Notes under the pieces: model-generated
What the model was told of the DNA's origin: nothing
The model's input: only the letters and a program-made list of their open reading frames with translations
The model's database searches: none
DNA from: Armatimonadota bacterium
GTDB taxonomy: Bacteria > Armatimonadota > Armatimonadia > Armatimonadales > Capsulimonadaceae
Assembly: GCA_025353925.1 (NCBI GenBank)
Contig: JANXNV010000268.1
Span: 1-48,682, forward strand
Direction of reading: 5' to 3'
Length of the DNA stretch: 48,682 nucleotides
Shown here: in pieces, positions 8,777 through 17,573 of the stretch
Position numbering within the stretch: the stretch's first letter is position 1
Layout of the letters: each line of letters starts with the position of its first letter
Made by a program: the position numbers and the translations under genes

Positions 8777-9607
8777 GTGGTTCCTGTCTGGAGTCACGCT
8801 CACTTGACACCTTATTTATGCACAAACTGCGGCTTTTGGCAGTGCTATTTCGCTGTCCCGCTGTCTTGCCCGGTCTGCACCGATTTTCGGCACACGCCGC
8901 CTGAAGACGGCTTCCACTTTCTGACGCCTGACAAAGCTGCGGCTGAAACGCGCACGCTTTGGACCGGCGAAGATACCGAAATCGTGATGTTATCGAATAG
9001 TCCGCGCATCGGCATTGGACCTAACGGATATTTACTCAGGCACCCCGAAGGCAATGTTTTCTTCGACGGCGCAGCGTATTACAGCCCGGATGCGCTTGGT
9101 CTGATTAGGTCGCTTGGCGGCATCAAGTGGCTGGCGGCGTCCCATCCCCACGCTTACGGGGCGTTGTGGCAACTCCAAGAGAAATTCGCGCCGATTGTTG
9201 CCATTCAAGCGCAAGACCTCTCCTGGACCGGTGCATTCAGCACGGCGTGGCCGTTTGACGAGAGCTTAGAGCTTGCGCCGGGTCTGACGCTGATCCGCAC
9301 CGGCGGCCATTTCGCAGGCCATACGATTTTGCATTGGGCCGAGAAAAAGACGCTGTTTGCGGGCGACATGGTGAAATTCCACGGGACATCGGAAATTAGC
9401 ACGCACAAAGGCTTCAACCGCAAAATCCCGATGAGCCACGCCGAAGTGCGCCGCTACGCCGAAGCCATCCAAGACCTAGAGTTTGACACGGTTTACACGT
9501 CGTTTGATGCCGCGCCCTGCACCTGCGCAGACATTTTGCGCCTGTTCGACCGGCAGCTTGCCGGCCCGCCGTTTTTCGGGCCAGTGCCGATGAAAGAAGA
9601 GCAGTGA
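8777..9607 (+). CDS. MBL-fold protein with N-terminal zinc ribbon
   Basis: A 276-residue protein. Residues 15-34 hold C15-x2-C18 and C31-x2-C34, a rubredoxin-like zinc ribbon. The rest looks like a metallo-beta-lactamase fold: IGPNGYLLRHPEGNVFFDGA, SHPHAYGALW near residue 123, GHFAGHTILH and LFAGDMV. The usual HxHxDH motif is reduced to HPHAYG, so the second metal site is probably altered. No strong ribosome binding site marks the GTG at 8777; a TTG at 8804 would still keep the ribbon. The stop overlaps the first ycaO start (GTGA). Its role in the pathway is unknown: a hydrolase, or a binding protein for a YcaO, are both possible. Confidence 0.75.
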   Translation: MVPVWSHAHLTPYLCTNCGFWQCYFAVPLSCPVCTDFRHTPPEDGFHFLTPDKAAAETRTLWTGEDTEIVMLSNSPRIGIGPNGYLLRHPEGNVFFDGAAYYSPDALGLIRSLGGIKWLAASHPHAYGALWQLQEKFAPIVAIQAQDLSWTGAFSTAWPFDESLELAPGLTLIRTGGHFAGHTILHWAEKKTLFAGDMVKFHGTSEISTHKGFNRKIPMSHAEVRRYAEAIQDLEFDTVYTSFDAAPCTCADILRLFDRQLAGPPFFGPVPMKEEQ

Positions 9608-11070
9608 CAGTTTTAGAGACTTATAAAGCCGCGCTCAAACCGGCACTCGGTACGGGAACGCTGTTCGAATTCCCGCTGGCGGGGATGGATCGTTTGGGCC
9701 TGCCAATATGGAACGCCGCGTTTATCGGGGCCGACGGGGCACTGTCCGATGGCTTTGGCTATGGGCCGACATTGGAAGCCGCCCAAACAAGCGCATGGGG
9801 CGAGACAATCGAGTGGTACTGGGCGCGGGAGGCTCTCAAAACGCTGCCGCGTTTGACCGGCACCCACGCCACGCTGGGACAGTCCGGCAAGAATGCCATA
9901 GATCCGATCACGCTGAATTTATCGGCAGGCAGTCAATACAACCATGATGAGACTTCTTTGACATGGGTGGAGGCAAAGTGCTGGCCGTCCGGTGATGCTG
10001 TCTGGGTTCCCATTGAGTTTGTCGCGCCCCGCGCTGCTGATATCAGGCCAGGCTGTGACACAGCAAGCCTGATCGCGGTGCCGATCACAAACGGCCTCGG
10101 CGCAGGGCCGAGCTTTTCTCATGCCCTCGCGCACGGCATTCTAGAAGTCTTGCAGCGCGATGGAAATTCCGTCCAGTATCGAGCACTCGATACCGGCGTT
10201 GTGGTCGACTTAAACACGGTGGAGAATCCGGAAACACGTACTCTCTTGGCGCATTTGGATGCTGAGGGCATTGAAATTCTCGTCAAGCTGGCGGCGGATG
10301 ATTTCGGCATGGCGAATTTGTACGTCGTTGGCTATGACCGAGACTTAAAACGTGTCCCGCAGCCGATCATGCTGTCCGCCTGCGGTGAAGCTGTCCATCC
10401 CGACCGTGAGGTCGCTCTAGCGAAAGCTTTGAGGGAGTACACATCAGCCCGCGCCCGCAAAGCGTTTAATCATGGGCCGTTGTCCGCAGTTCGGAAGTTG
10501 TCCCCGGCGGGGTATCTGGAATCGTTCGGCGCGAAAGCCATGCGCTCGGAAGACAGCCGGGCATTGACCGAAATGCAGCGTTGGGCAACGCTGTCTGCCC
10601 GTGCTTTTTATGAAATGTTGGAACACCCGATTTACGATACTAAGCACCGGGTGAAATTCTCCGAGCTGCCGACGGCAAAAGTTTCTGATGCCGATGCTTT
10701 GCTGGTACTCTTGACCGAGCGGCTGACGGCAGAAAAGCTGAACATCTTGTATGTCGATTTCACCCCGCCCGGCTCGCCCGCGACTATTCTACGCGCCATA
10801 GTGCCGGGCCTGGAAGTCGAAACGATGACCTACAACCGGATTGGAGGCCGTAATCTGCGCCGGCTGCTCGCGCAAGGCTCGCCGATTGCCGGGGTGGGGG
10901 ACGCGCCACCGTCTGCCCTCGCCGTGTGCTTGACTGACAAAGACTCCGATCTCGCCGAGGCGTGGCTCGATCCCGCCGCGATTGATCGATCGCTTGGGCC
11001 GCTGTATGCGCTGTACCGTGAACCGGGCCGCCATGTAATTGGATTGCTGGAGGAGGCAAGCCGCGCATGA
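9604..11070 (+). CDS. YcaO-domain protein 1
   Basis: A 488-residue YcaO enzyme. YcaO proteins use ATP to activate an amide carbonyl for attack by a thiol, amine or sulfide, giving azolines, amidines or thioamides. The ATP-site motifs are in order: S63-x3-E67 in SAWGETIE, E181-x2-Q184 in LEVLQRDGN, and E278-x4-R283 in REYTSARAR. Around them are the family blocks VPIEFVAPR, VPITNGLGAG and GLEVETMTYNRIG, ending in YALYREPGRH. No TfuA or E1/ThiF-like partner and no precursor peptide is encoded nearby. It is a clear paralog of the second YcaO at 13101. It starts with GTG overlapping the MBL stop and ends overlapping the GT4 start. Confidence 0.92.
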   Translation: MTVLETYKAALKPALGTGTLFEFPLAGMDRLGLPIWNAAFIGADGALSDGFGYGPTLEAAQTSAWGETIEWYWAREALKTLPRLTGTHATLGQSGKNAIDPITLNLSAGSQYNHDETSLTWVEAKCWPSGDAVWVPIEFVAPRAADIRPGCDTASLIAVPITNGLGAGPSFSHALAHGILEVLQRDGNSVQYRALDTGVVVDLNTVENPETRTLLAHLDAEGIEILVKLAADDFGMANLYVVGYDRDLKRVPQPIMLSACGEAVHPDREVALAKALREYTSARARKAFNHGPLSAVRKLSPAGYLESFGAKAMRSEDSRALTEMQRWATLSARAFYEMLEHPIYDTKHRVKFSELPTAKVSDADALLVLLTERLTAEKLNILYVDFTPPGSPATILRAIVPGLEVETMTYNRIGGRNLRRLLAQGSPIAGVGDAPPSALAVCLTDKDSDLAEAWLDPAAIDRSLGPLYALYREPGRHVIGLLEEASRA

Positions 11071-12308
11071 GGATCTGCTTTATCTCGCGCCGCTACTTTC
11101 CGGCGATCTCCGGCATGAGCGTTTACGCGCAAAATTTATTACGCGCTTTGGTGAGCATGGGCCATGATGTCGTTATGATTTCCCAGTACCGGGGTGACGC
11201 CGTGGGAACACGCGTCTATGGCGGCGGCCCGCCGCCGCTTCTGCCCGGTGCTAAAGTTATCGGTCTGGAAGCAGTCGGTGAGCAGGAAACGTTTGCGAAC
11301 TGGGAACGAGACATCGAAACAATGGTCGGCACTGCCGTCGCCGAACACACTGCAAAGCCGTTTGATTTGGTTCACGCACAGTACGGGTACCCGACGGGTT
11401 TAGCGGCTTTACAGGTCTCAAAACGGCTCGGCATCCCGAATGTCGTGTCTATCCAGGGCGGCGACGGCCATTGGGTCGGCCCCTGCTGCGCGACTCACCG
11501 GGACGCCATGCGGGTCGTTTTGGACCATGCCGGGGCACTGCTGATTGGCTGCCGGTCATTTGCCGAGGAAGTGCAGAGCAACCATGGCACGGCACTTTCA
11601 CGGTTCACCATCGTGCCTGGCGCGGTGGATACGACGCGTTTTTATCCACGTGAGGGCTGGAAGCCTGGTGAGATCCTCGACCCCGACGTTCCGACTCTGG
11701 TGTATCATGGGCGTGTTGACCGGCGCAAGGGGGCATTGGACACGCTGGACGCTGTCGCCCATTTGGTCGCCAAGGGCCGTAGGCTGCGCTTGATTGTCTC
11801 CGGAATCGGGCCGGACAGCGACGCGGTTGCTGAACGTGTCCGCGAGCTAAACCTGGCCGCGCACACGGAAATCATGGGCTATGCCGAATACGACGCGGCT
11901 CCGGCTGTCTACCGCCGGGGCGATATTTTTCTCTCGCCGACGTACGCCGAAGGCTTTTCAAACACAATACTTGAAGCCATGGCAAGCGGTCTGCCGGTCG
12001 TGTCGTGCCTCGCCGTCGGCGTCGTGGACTGCTTGCGTGACGGTGAAAACGGCCTCTTGGTGACGCCCGGCGACATCCCTGCCTTGACCCAAGCCATTGC
12101 CCGGCTTTTGGATGACGCCGAGCTGCGCGGGCGTCTTGCCGAGGCCGCGTATGACGAGGCGAAGCACTTGTACTCCTGGCCGGTGATTGCCGCTCAGATT
12201 GCCGGCATTTACGAAAGCCTGCGCGGCACTGCGCCCGATTTGAGATGGACGTTCGACACGCCGCCGGACCCGGCCTGCCGCTTCCGGGCCGCGCCGCATC
12301 TTCTGTAA
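11067..12308 (+). CDS. Glycosyltransferase family 4
   Basis: A 413-residue GT-B, retaining GT4 enzyme. The N-terminal acceptor domain starts ICFISRRYFPAISGMSVYAQ. The linker VPGAVDTTRFYP leads to the donor domain with LVYHGRVDRRKGALD and the nucleotide-sugar motif EGFSNTILEAMASGLPVVS (E-x7-E). It transfers a sugar from a nucleotide donor. In MshA and BshA of mycothiol and bacillithiol synthesis, GT4 enzymes attach GlcNAc to inositol phosphate or malate and are followed by a PIG-L deacetylase, the same order as here. The start overlaps the preceding ycaO stop (ATGA). Donor and acceptor are inferred from context only. Confidence 0.94.
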   Translation: MRICFISRRYFPAISGMSVYAQNLLRALVSMGHDVVMISQYRGDAVGTRVYGGGPPPLLPGAKVIGLEAVGEQETFANWERDIETMVGTAVAEHTAKPFDLVHAQYGYPTGLAALQVSKRLGIPNVVSIQGGDGHWVGPCCATHRDAMRVVLDHAGALLIGCRSFAEEVQSNHGTALSRFTIVPGAVDTTRFYPREGWKPGEILDPDVPTLVYHGRVDRRKGALDTLDAVAHLVAKGRRLRLIVSGIGPDSDAVAERVRELNLAAHTEIMGYAEYDAAPAVYRRGDIFLSPTYAEGFSNTILEAMASGLPVVSCLAVGVVDCLRDGENGLLVTPGDIPALTQAIARLLDDAELRGRLAEAAYDEAKHLYSWPVIAAQIAGIYESLRGTAPDLRWTFDTPPDPACRFRAAPHLL

Positions 12309-12319
12309 GCGAGAGTATT

Positions 12320-13108
12320 ATGCCGACAGCGTTATTTCTTTCGCCGCATCTCGACGACGCCGCGTTTTCCTGTGCGGGAACAATGCTGGCCCTCCAAGCA
12401 GGCTGGGACATCTGCCATTGCACGGTGTTTACCAAGTCAGTACCGAACCCGGTCGGCTTCGCGCTGCGCTGCCAGACCGACAAATCTATCGCGCCTGACG
12501 TAGATTACATGGCCTTGCGCCGACGCGAAGATTGGGAGTTCGCTCGGATTGTAGGCGTCAAAGACGTGCGCCATTGGGATTTTGCCGAAGCACCGCATCG
12601 GGGCTACGAGTCACCGGCGATGCTGTTTGCAGGTATTCGTGACGGCGACGAAATCTGGAAGCCGATTGCGGAGCGTTTGCAGGGCTTAATTCATGAAATG
12701 GAGCCAGCGCACATTTTAGCACCGCAGGGTCTCGGCAATCATGCTGACCACTTGCAGCTTATTACAGCCGTCCGCAAAGTAGTGGAGGATGATTTGGTTT
12801 GGTGGTATCGGGACACGCCGTATGCCATCCGTGAGCCGAACGCCAAGCCGTCGCCGCTCTTGCCGTCAAGACTGACAGAGCAAACGACGCCACTTTTCGA
12901 ACACTGGCTGACCCGGAAAATTGCTGGTGCCTGTGCTTACGAATCCCAAATCGGCTTTCAGTTCGGCGGGCCGGACGAAACTGCCCGGAAGCTGCGTGAG
13001 TTCCACAAAGCCGAAGCTGCCCGACTCGAGAAAGAGGGATATGCGGAAACATGGCTTGCTACGGAACAAGATCCCTGGCGACTAGAAGTGACGAAACATT
13101 ATGACTGA
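12320..13108 (+). CDS. PIG-L family (LmbE-like) deacetylase
   Basis: A 262-residue zinc deacetylase. The signature is near the N-terminus (FLSPHLDDAAFSCAGTM, with H10, D12 and D13), and the third zinc ligand is in NHADHL at residues 141-144. The family includes MshB, BshB and GlcNAc-PI deacetylases, which remove acetyl from GlcNAc conjugates. I chose the ATG at 12320 because the PHLDD strand must lie at the start and the preceding gene stops at 12308. The stop overlaps the start of the second ycaO by 8 nt. Together with the GT4 it probably produces a free glucosamine-type amine. Confidence 0.92.
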   Translation: MPTALFLSPHLDDAAFSCAGTMLALQAGWDICHCTVFTKSVPNPVGFALRCQTDKSIAPDVDYMALRRREDWEFARIVGVKDVRHWDFAEAPHRGYESPAMLFAGIRDGDEIWKPIAERLQGLIHEMEPAHILAPQGLGNHADHLQLITAVRKVVEDDLVWWYRDTPYAIREPNAKPSPLLPSRLTEQTTPLFEHWLTRKIAGACAYESQIGFQFGGPDETARKLREFHKAEAARLEKEGYAETWLATEQDPWRLEVTKHYD

Positions 13109-14570
13109 CCAATACACCGATGCCATTGATGCTTATGCAAAGGCTCTGCCGCCGGGCGAGCTTTCGGAGTTTTCGACCGCTCCATTCGACCGTCTGGGCC
13201 TGCCCTGCCGGACAGCGACCTTTTTCGCAGAGGATGGGCGCACACGCGGCGGGGCGGGCTACGGTTTTACCGATGCGCAGGCACTTGTCGGGGCGATGGG
13301 CGAGATGACCGAAGAGTTTGCTGCGTCCCGCGCCGTCTTGTCGCGGCCTCGTGAGACCGGCTCATATGCCGAGATGGTGCGGACGCACGGTGTCTCGGGC
13401 GTCGCCGACCCGCTGACGCTGTGTTTAGACAGCGGCGGCGCGTATAGAGCCGAAATGCCGCTGGAATGGATGGGGACAAAACGTCTGGCGACGGGCGAAA
13501 CGGTTTGGGTTCCGGTGGAGTTTGTCGCGACCTACCGGGGCGACGTCGGCGCGAACCCGCTGGTCACGCCAATCACCAACGGCCTGGGCGCGGGGCTGAC
13601 CGAAACACAGGCGGTCGCGCATGGGTTATTAGAGCTGCTTCAAAGGGACGGCAACGGCCTCCAAATCCGGGCACTTGCGACCGGCACCGCGCTGGACCTA
13701 ACCACCGTCACTGACCCCGGCGCACGGCAGCTTTTGGATCTGCTGGACACGCACGGCGTGGACACCGTCGTCAAAGTTGCGTCCACCGACTTTGGCCTGC
13801 CGGGCTTCTATGTGACGGGGATTGACCGGGACGCGTCAGGGGGCGGTGTTCCCATTATGGCGGCAGGCGGCGGGGAAGCGGTGCATCCGGTCGCCGAGAT
13901 CGCCCTGCAAAAAGCGCTGCTGGAGTTTTGCGCCGCCCGCGCCCGGATGGCGTTCTTTCACGGGCCGCTCGAAACTGTTGCGAAACTGACACCGTCCGGC
14001 TATCTGGACCGCATGCTGCCGGGCGTCAATCCCACAGGCCAGGAGCCGCGGGCACTGGCCGAAATGGTCCGCTGGCTTGGGCTGTTTTTGGAAGACCTGC
14101 GTGGTCTCCTGTCGCCGCGCGTTTTGCGCGTTGACCACCAATTAGACTTCGCTGCGCTGCCGACGGCGCGCGCGAGTCTTGCCACCAACAAAGACGCGCT
14201 GCTCGCCGATGTCGCGGGCCGGCTCTACGGCGATGGCTTCGACATACTTGTGGCTGATTTTTCGGAGTTTGCGAACGGGGTCCATGCAGTGAAAGTCATC
14301 GTGCCGGGGCTGGAAGTCGAGACCCTGAGCTATGGACGTATCGGCGAGCGCAACCTTCGGCGGCTGATGGCTCAGCCGGAAGGTCTTGCAGGTGTTGGTA
14401 TGGCTCCCGAACACGCCCGGCGGGTGTTGCTGACTGCCGAAGCCGAAGAGCGTTTCGGCGGTCCGGCCTGGCTTGACTGGGCCGGGGTCGAGCGTATTGT
14501 CGGCCCATTGTACGCGCTGTACCGTGAGCCGGGCCGCCACGCCGCGCCGCTGTCGATGAGCGTTAAATAA
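13101..14570 (+). CDS. YcaO-domain protein 2
   Basis: A 489-residue paralog of the YcaO at 9604. It shares VPITNGLGAG, E178-x2-Q181 in LELLQRDGNG, E275-x4-R280 in LEFCAARAR, HPVAEIALQKAL, PGLEVETLSYGRIGERNLRR and YALYREPGRH. The first ATP motif reads G64-A-M-G-E68, so the usual Ser of Sx3E is replaced by Gly while the Glu is kept. The two copies may form a heterodimer or act on different positions of one substrate. It is the last gene of the overlapping operon. No precursor peptide follows it; the next gene is convergent. Confidence 0.92.
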   Translation: MTDQYTDAIDAYAKALPPGELSEFSTAPFDRLGLPCRTATFFAEDGRTRGGAGYGFTDAQALVGAMGEMTEEFAASRAVLSRPRETGSYAEMVRTHGVSGVADPLTLCLDSGGAYRAEMPLEWMGTKRLATGETVWVPVEFVATYRGDVGANPLVTPITNGLGAGLTETQAVAHGLLELLQRDGNGLQIRALATGTALDLTTVTDPGARQLLDLLDTHGVDTVVKVASTDFGLPGFYVTGIDRDASGGGVPIMAAGGGEAVHPVAEIALQKALLEFCAARARMAFFHGPLETVAKLTPSGYLDRMLPGVNPTGQEPRALAEMVRWLGLFLEDLRGLLSPRVLRVDHQLDFAALPTARASLATNKDALLADVAGRLYGDGFDILVADFSEFANGVHAVKVIVPGLEVETLSYGRIGERNLRRLMAQPEGLAGVGMAPEHARRVLLTAEAEERFGGPAWLDWAGVERIVGPLYALYREPGRHAAPLSMSVK

Positions 14571-14637
14571 GAAGGGCAGTAAATAAAAAGGGCGGAAGGA
14601 TTTAAGAAGGGCGAACACGGGGGGGCACCCCTACGGA
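14563..14637. repeat. Short imperfect repeats and decayed REP-like sequence
   Basis: Three imperfect copies of a unit like TAAATAAGAAGGGC lie near 14563-14576, 14580-14593 and 14602-14613; the first contains the ycaO stop. They are followed by a G run and CCCCTACGG, which also occurs in the inverted repeats of the element at 24239-24506. This may be a remnant of the same REP-like family. Confidence 0.4.
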
Positions 14638-14647
14638 GTATTACGCG

Positions 14648-15907
14648 TCACGCAGCATCATGCCGAGCCAGTGCTTCCCTCGGAATTAGTCCCATTAGGG
14701 GCAAAGCAAGCAGGGTTGTCCCGGCACTGATCCAAACCAGCGCGGCAAACGGTAAGTGGAGCTGGGCATAAAGCCATGCTCCAAGAATGTCCGACCCCGT
14801 AAGCCCTAAGTTAAACGCGCTCATTAAAAATGAATAGCCCAATGCCTCGCCGCCGAAGGGGGTTGTCCGCGCAGCCAGGTCCATCAAAGCCACCGACGCG
14901 AAGATGCCGAGAAACCCCGAAATTCCCTGTACCCACAGTGCCGACCCATGCGAATGGTAGCCCAGAAACAGCAGCGATGCGAACGCACTCAAAACAATCG
15001 CGCCCGGCAGCAGTCGCCCGAGCGGCAGGCGAGCACATGCCAGTGCATAAACGAGCGCCCCGGCGACCGCCGACGCATTGTAAAGCGTCCCGAGGCCGCC
15101 GAGAAATAGTTTGGAGAAATGGAGCGTGTTCGTCTGGTAGTAAAAGAGCGGCGTTCCAAAGCCCGGCGACAGCTCTTTTAAGAAAATAAACAGTGCCGCC
15201 AGCCATAACCCGCGTGATTTGAAGACCGGCCCCATCTGGGCTTTCAACGTCGCCGTGAACGTCCCTGTACGGACACTGGCACGCTCTTCCGGCAGCAAAA
15301 ACAGCGCGGCGGGGACGAGGCCGAGAAACAAGGCTGCGCCGATCCCGCAGGTCCAGCCGAACGCTTTTGCCGCGAGGAAGCCGCCGACCGGCTGGGCCAG
15401 CAGACTGCTTCCCGCGATAATGGTTTCCCGCAGGCTCCCAAGACGCCCTGTTAAGTTCTGCGCCTGTCCCGCTTCCACCAGCAGTCCGCCAGCGACACTG
15501 CTTGCCACCACGGCAAACGCATTCGCGCCAATCAGCACCCAGACCAGCGGCCCATACTGCTGGGGAACAATGCCGAGAAGCGCCCAGAGCGTTCCCGCGC
15601 CGAGTCCGCTTACTACCAGGTAGTTCCGGCGTCGCGACCCCCGAAGCGGCACGGCGTCCGCCAGCAGCCCGGCAATCGGTTTGAAGTACCAGGCCAGACC
15701 GGTCAATCCGAAGAACGCAGCCATCGCCGTTGCTCCCAGATGCAGGTGATCTTTAAGCAGGAATTGTAATGGGAGCTTTGCGAGGCGGCTGTCGCTGACA
15801 AAAGTCGAGATGAGAAGACCTACCACAACCATTGCAAGTAGTCTGCGGGAGGAATTCAGCGGCGGTGCTCCTTCGATGGGCAGATCTACAGCTTCTAATG
15901 AGGGCAT
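14648..15907 (-). CDS. MFS transporter (BT1/folate-biopterin-like)
   Basis: A 419-residue membrane protein with about 12 hydrophobic segments. Features include LTGLAWYFKPIAGLLADAVP between the second and third segments and a basic loop, PLRGSRRRNYLVVSG, which resemble BT1-type major-facilitator carriers. It converges on the YcaO operon, ending 77 bp from it, so it is not co-transcribed, but its position suggests export or uptake of the pathway's product or precursor. That link is inference; the substrate is unknown. The ATG at 15907 is the first start in frame and lies just before the first hydrophobic segment. Confidence 0.85.
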   Translation of the reverse strand: MPSLEAVDLPIEGAPPLNSSRRLLAMVVVGLLISTFVSDSRLAKLPLQFLLKDHLHLGATAMAAFFGLTGLAWYFKPIAGLLADAVPLRGSRRRNYLVVSGLGAGTLWALLGIVPQQYGPLVWVLIGANAFAVVASSVAGGLLVEAGQAQNLTGRLGSLRETIIAGSSLLAQPVGGFLAAKAFGWTCGIGAALFLGLVPAALFLLPEERASVRTGTFTATLKAQMGPVFKSRGLWLAALFIFLKELSPGFGTPLFYYQTNTLHFSKLFLGGLGTLYNASAVAGALVYALACARLPLGRLLPGAIVLSAFASLLFLGYHSHGSALWVQGISGFLGIFASVALMDLAARTTPFGGEALGYSFLMSAFNLGLTGSDILGAWLYAQLHLPFAALVWISAGTTLLALPLMGLIPREALARHDAA

Positions 15908-16082
15908 TTAGAGTTCTCAATCTAAGTAACAAAACTGTGCGCCAGCTTTGTGCAGGCAATTATACCCGGACAAAAGAATTATAAACCCCGCTCACTGAAA
16001 ACCAGAATCGTTGATTTCAGGGGCAGGAATCGGCAGGTTGGAAGGTGAACTAGCGGGTGAACAATGCCGAGGGGGAATTCGT

Positions 16083-17141
16083 ATGGAAATCGCAATGGTG
16101 GGCCTGGGCCGGATGGGCATGAATATGCTGGAGCGGCTGGCGGCCGACGGACATAAAGTGTACGGCTTCGACACATCACCGGACAAGGTGCCTGAAGTGG
16201 AGAAGCGGGGCGGGGTCGGCGTCACCGATTTGAGCGAAGCGATCAATCGGCAGCAGCAGACTCCGAAGGTCGCCTGGATTATGGTGCCGCAGGGTAAGCC
16301 GGTCGATGAAACGATCGAGAAGCTGAAAGCCGTATTGTCTCCTGGGGACATCATCATCGACGGCGGCAATTCGTACTTCAAAGACAGCGTACATCGCGGG
16401 AAGCTTCTGGAAGAGTCCGGCATACACTATATGGACTGCGGAACGTCCGGGGGCATCTGGGGCCTGAAAGAAGGGTACTGCCTGATGTACGGCGGCAGTC
16501 CGGACGCCGCTAAGATCTGCGAGCCAATTTTTAAGACTTTGGCTCCACCGGATGGCTACGTTTACACCGGGGCCTCGGGGTCCGGCCACTACGTGAAGAT
16601 GATCCATAACGGTATCGAGTACGGCATGCTGCAGGCGTACGGTGAAGGCTTTGATATTCTGCACGCGAGTGAGTACAAGCTGGATCTCACGCAGATCGCT
16701 TCGGCATGGCGGTTCGGCAGCGTGGTCCGCTCCTGGCTGCTGGATCTGCTGGTGCTGGCATTTAAAAGTGATGAGAACCTGCAGAAGGTTCGCGGCTATG
16801 TCGAGGATTCTGGAGAAGGCCGCTGGACGATCCAGGAAGCTATTGATCACAATGTCCCGGCACCAGTTATTACGGCATCGCTGTACGAGCGGTTCCATTC
16901 ACGCCAGCCGGAGAACTTTGCGGCCAAAGTCATTGCCTCACTGCGCAACGAATTCGGCGGGCACGCGGTCAAATCGACGGCTAGCACGGTGCCGGATGCC
17001 ACCGGATCGGGTGACTCGGTGACCTATAGCGGGACCTCCGACAGCACGGCGGACCAGATTCAGCCGGGCGCTTCGGCCAGCGAAGCGGCGGAAACAATCG
17101 CCGCGATCGAGCAGGCCCATGACAGCTCAAACAAAGGCTAG
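16083..17141 (+). CDS. gnd: 6-phosphogluconate dehydrogenase, decarboxylating (short GntZ-like type)
   Basis: A 352-residue enzyme converting 6-phosphogluconate to ribulose 5-phosphate and CO2 with reduction of NAD(P). The N-terminal Rossmann motif is IAMVGLGRMGMNM. DGGNSYFKDS, the substrate signature CGTSGGIWGLKEGYCLMYGG, and the catalytic Lys/His region SGSGHYVKMIHNGIEYGM follow. The C-terminal helical domain is short, as in the roughly 300-residue type, plus an unusual Ser/Ala-rich 45-residue tail. The ATG at 16083 follows GAGGGGGAA; a longer in-frame opening from 16011 adds residues before the Rossmann strand and is rejected. It heads a group with DUF2231, cytochrome c, zwf and ferredoxin genes. 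Confidence 0.95.
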   Translation: MEIAMVGLGRMGMNMLERLAADGHKVYGFDTSPDKVPEVEKRGGVGVTDLSEAINRQQQTPKVAWIMVPQGKPVDETIEKLKAVLSPGDIIIDGGNSYFKDSVHRGKLLEESGIHYMDCGTSGGIWGLKEGYCLMYGGSPDAAKICEPIFKTLAPPDGYVYTGASGSGHYVKMIHNGIEYGMLQAYGEGFDILHASEYKLDLTQIASAWRFGSVVRSWLLDLLVLAFKSDENLQKVRGYVEDSGEGRWTIQEAIDHNVPAPVITASLYERFHSRQPENFAAKVIASLRNEFGGHAVKSTASTVPDATGSGDSVTYSGTSDSTADQIQPGASASEAAETIAAIEQAHDSSNKG

Positions 17142-17147
17142 AACTAT

Positions 17148-17564
17148 TTGGAAAAACTCTGGGCGAATTTACATGGCGGCAGTACGCATTTTCCGATCGC
17201 GCTGATGATCGCCTCGGTGATATTCGACGGCTTGGCGTATTTCCTCAGCCGCGATCCGCTCAAGCGGGATCTCCACGCGGCAGGGTTTTATGCGCTGCTG
17301 CTCGGTGCGGCGGCGACATTGGTTGCGACCCTTTCCGGCCTTGCTATCTCCGCTTGGCAGTTTTTCGGTGAGGGGATACTGGCGAAGCACCACGATTTCG
17401 TCTGGCCGGCGTTCGGTTTGATGATTGGTCTGGCAGTCTGGCGGCTGGTCGTGCGCGGCGAGGCCACTCGACCTGCTTTTGGCGTTTATCTGGTAGTCGC
17501 GGGTATCACGGCGGGTCTCATGGCGGCGGCAGGATATTTCGGCGGCGAACTTTTAGGAAGTTGA
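17148..17564 (+). CDS. DUF2231-like membrane protein
   Basis: A 138-residue protein with about four transmembrane helices. It opens with LHGGSTHFPIALMIASVIFD, whose His-Phe-Pro motif in the first helix is typical of DUF2231 proteins. The start is TTG at 17148, with AAAGG at 17133-17137. It lies 6 bp after gnd and 9 bp before the cytochrome c gene. DUF2231 proteins are often found with cytochromes or heme-related genes, so a role in membrane electron transfer is plausible but unproven. Confidence 0.75.
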   Translation: MEKLWANLHGGSTHFPIALMIASVIFDGLAYFLSRDPLKRDLHAAGFYALLLGAAATLVATLSGLAISAWQFFGEGILAKHHDFVWPAFGLMIGLAVWRLVVRGEATRPAFGVYLVVAGITAGLMAAAGYFGGELLGS

Positions 17565-17573
17565 TTTGAAGTT

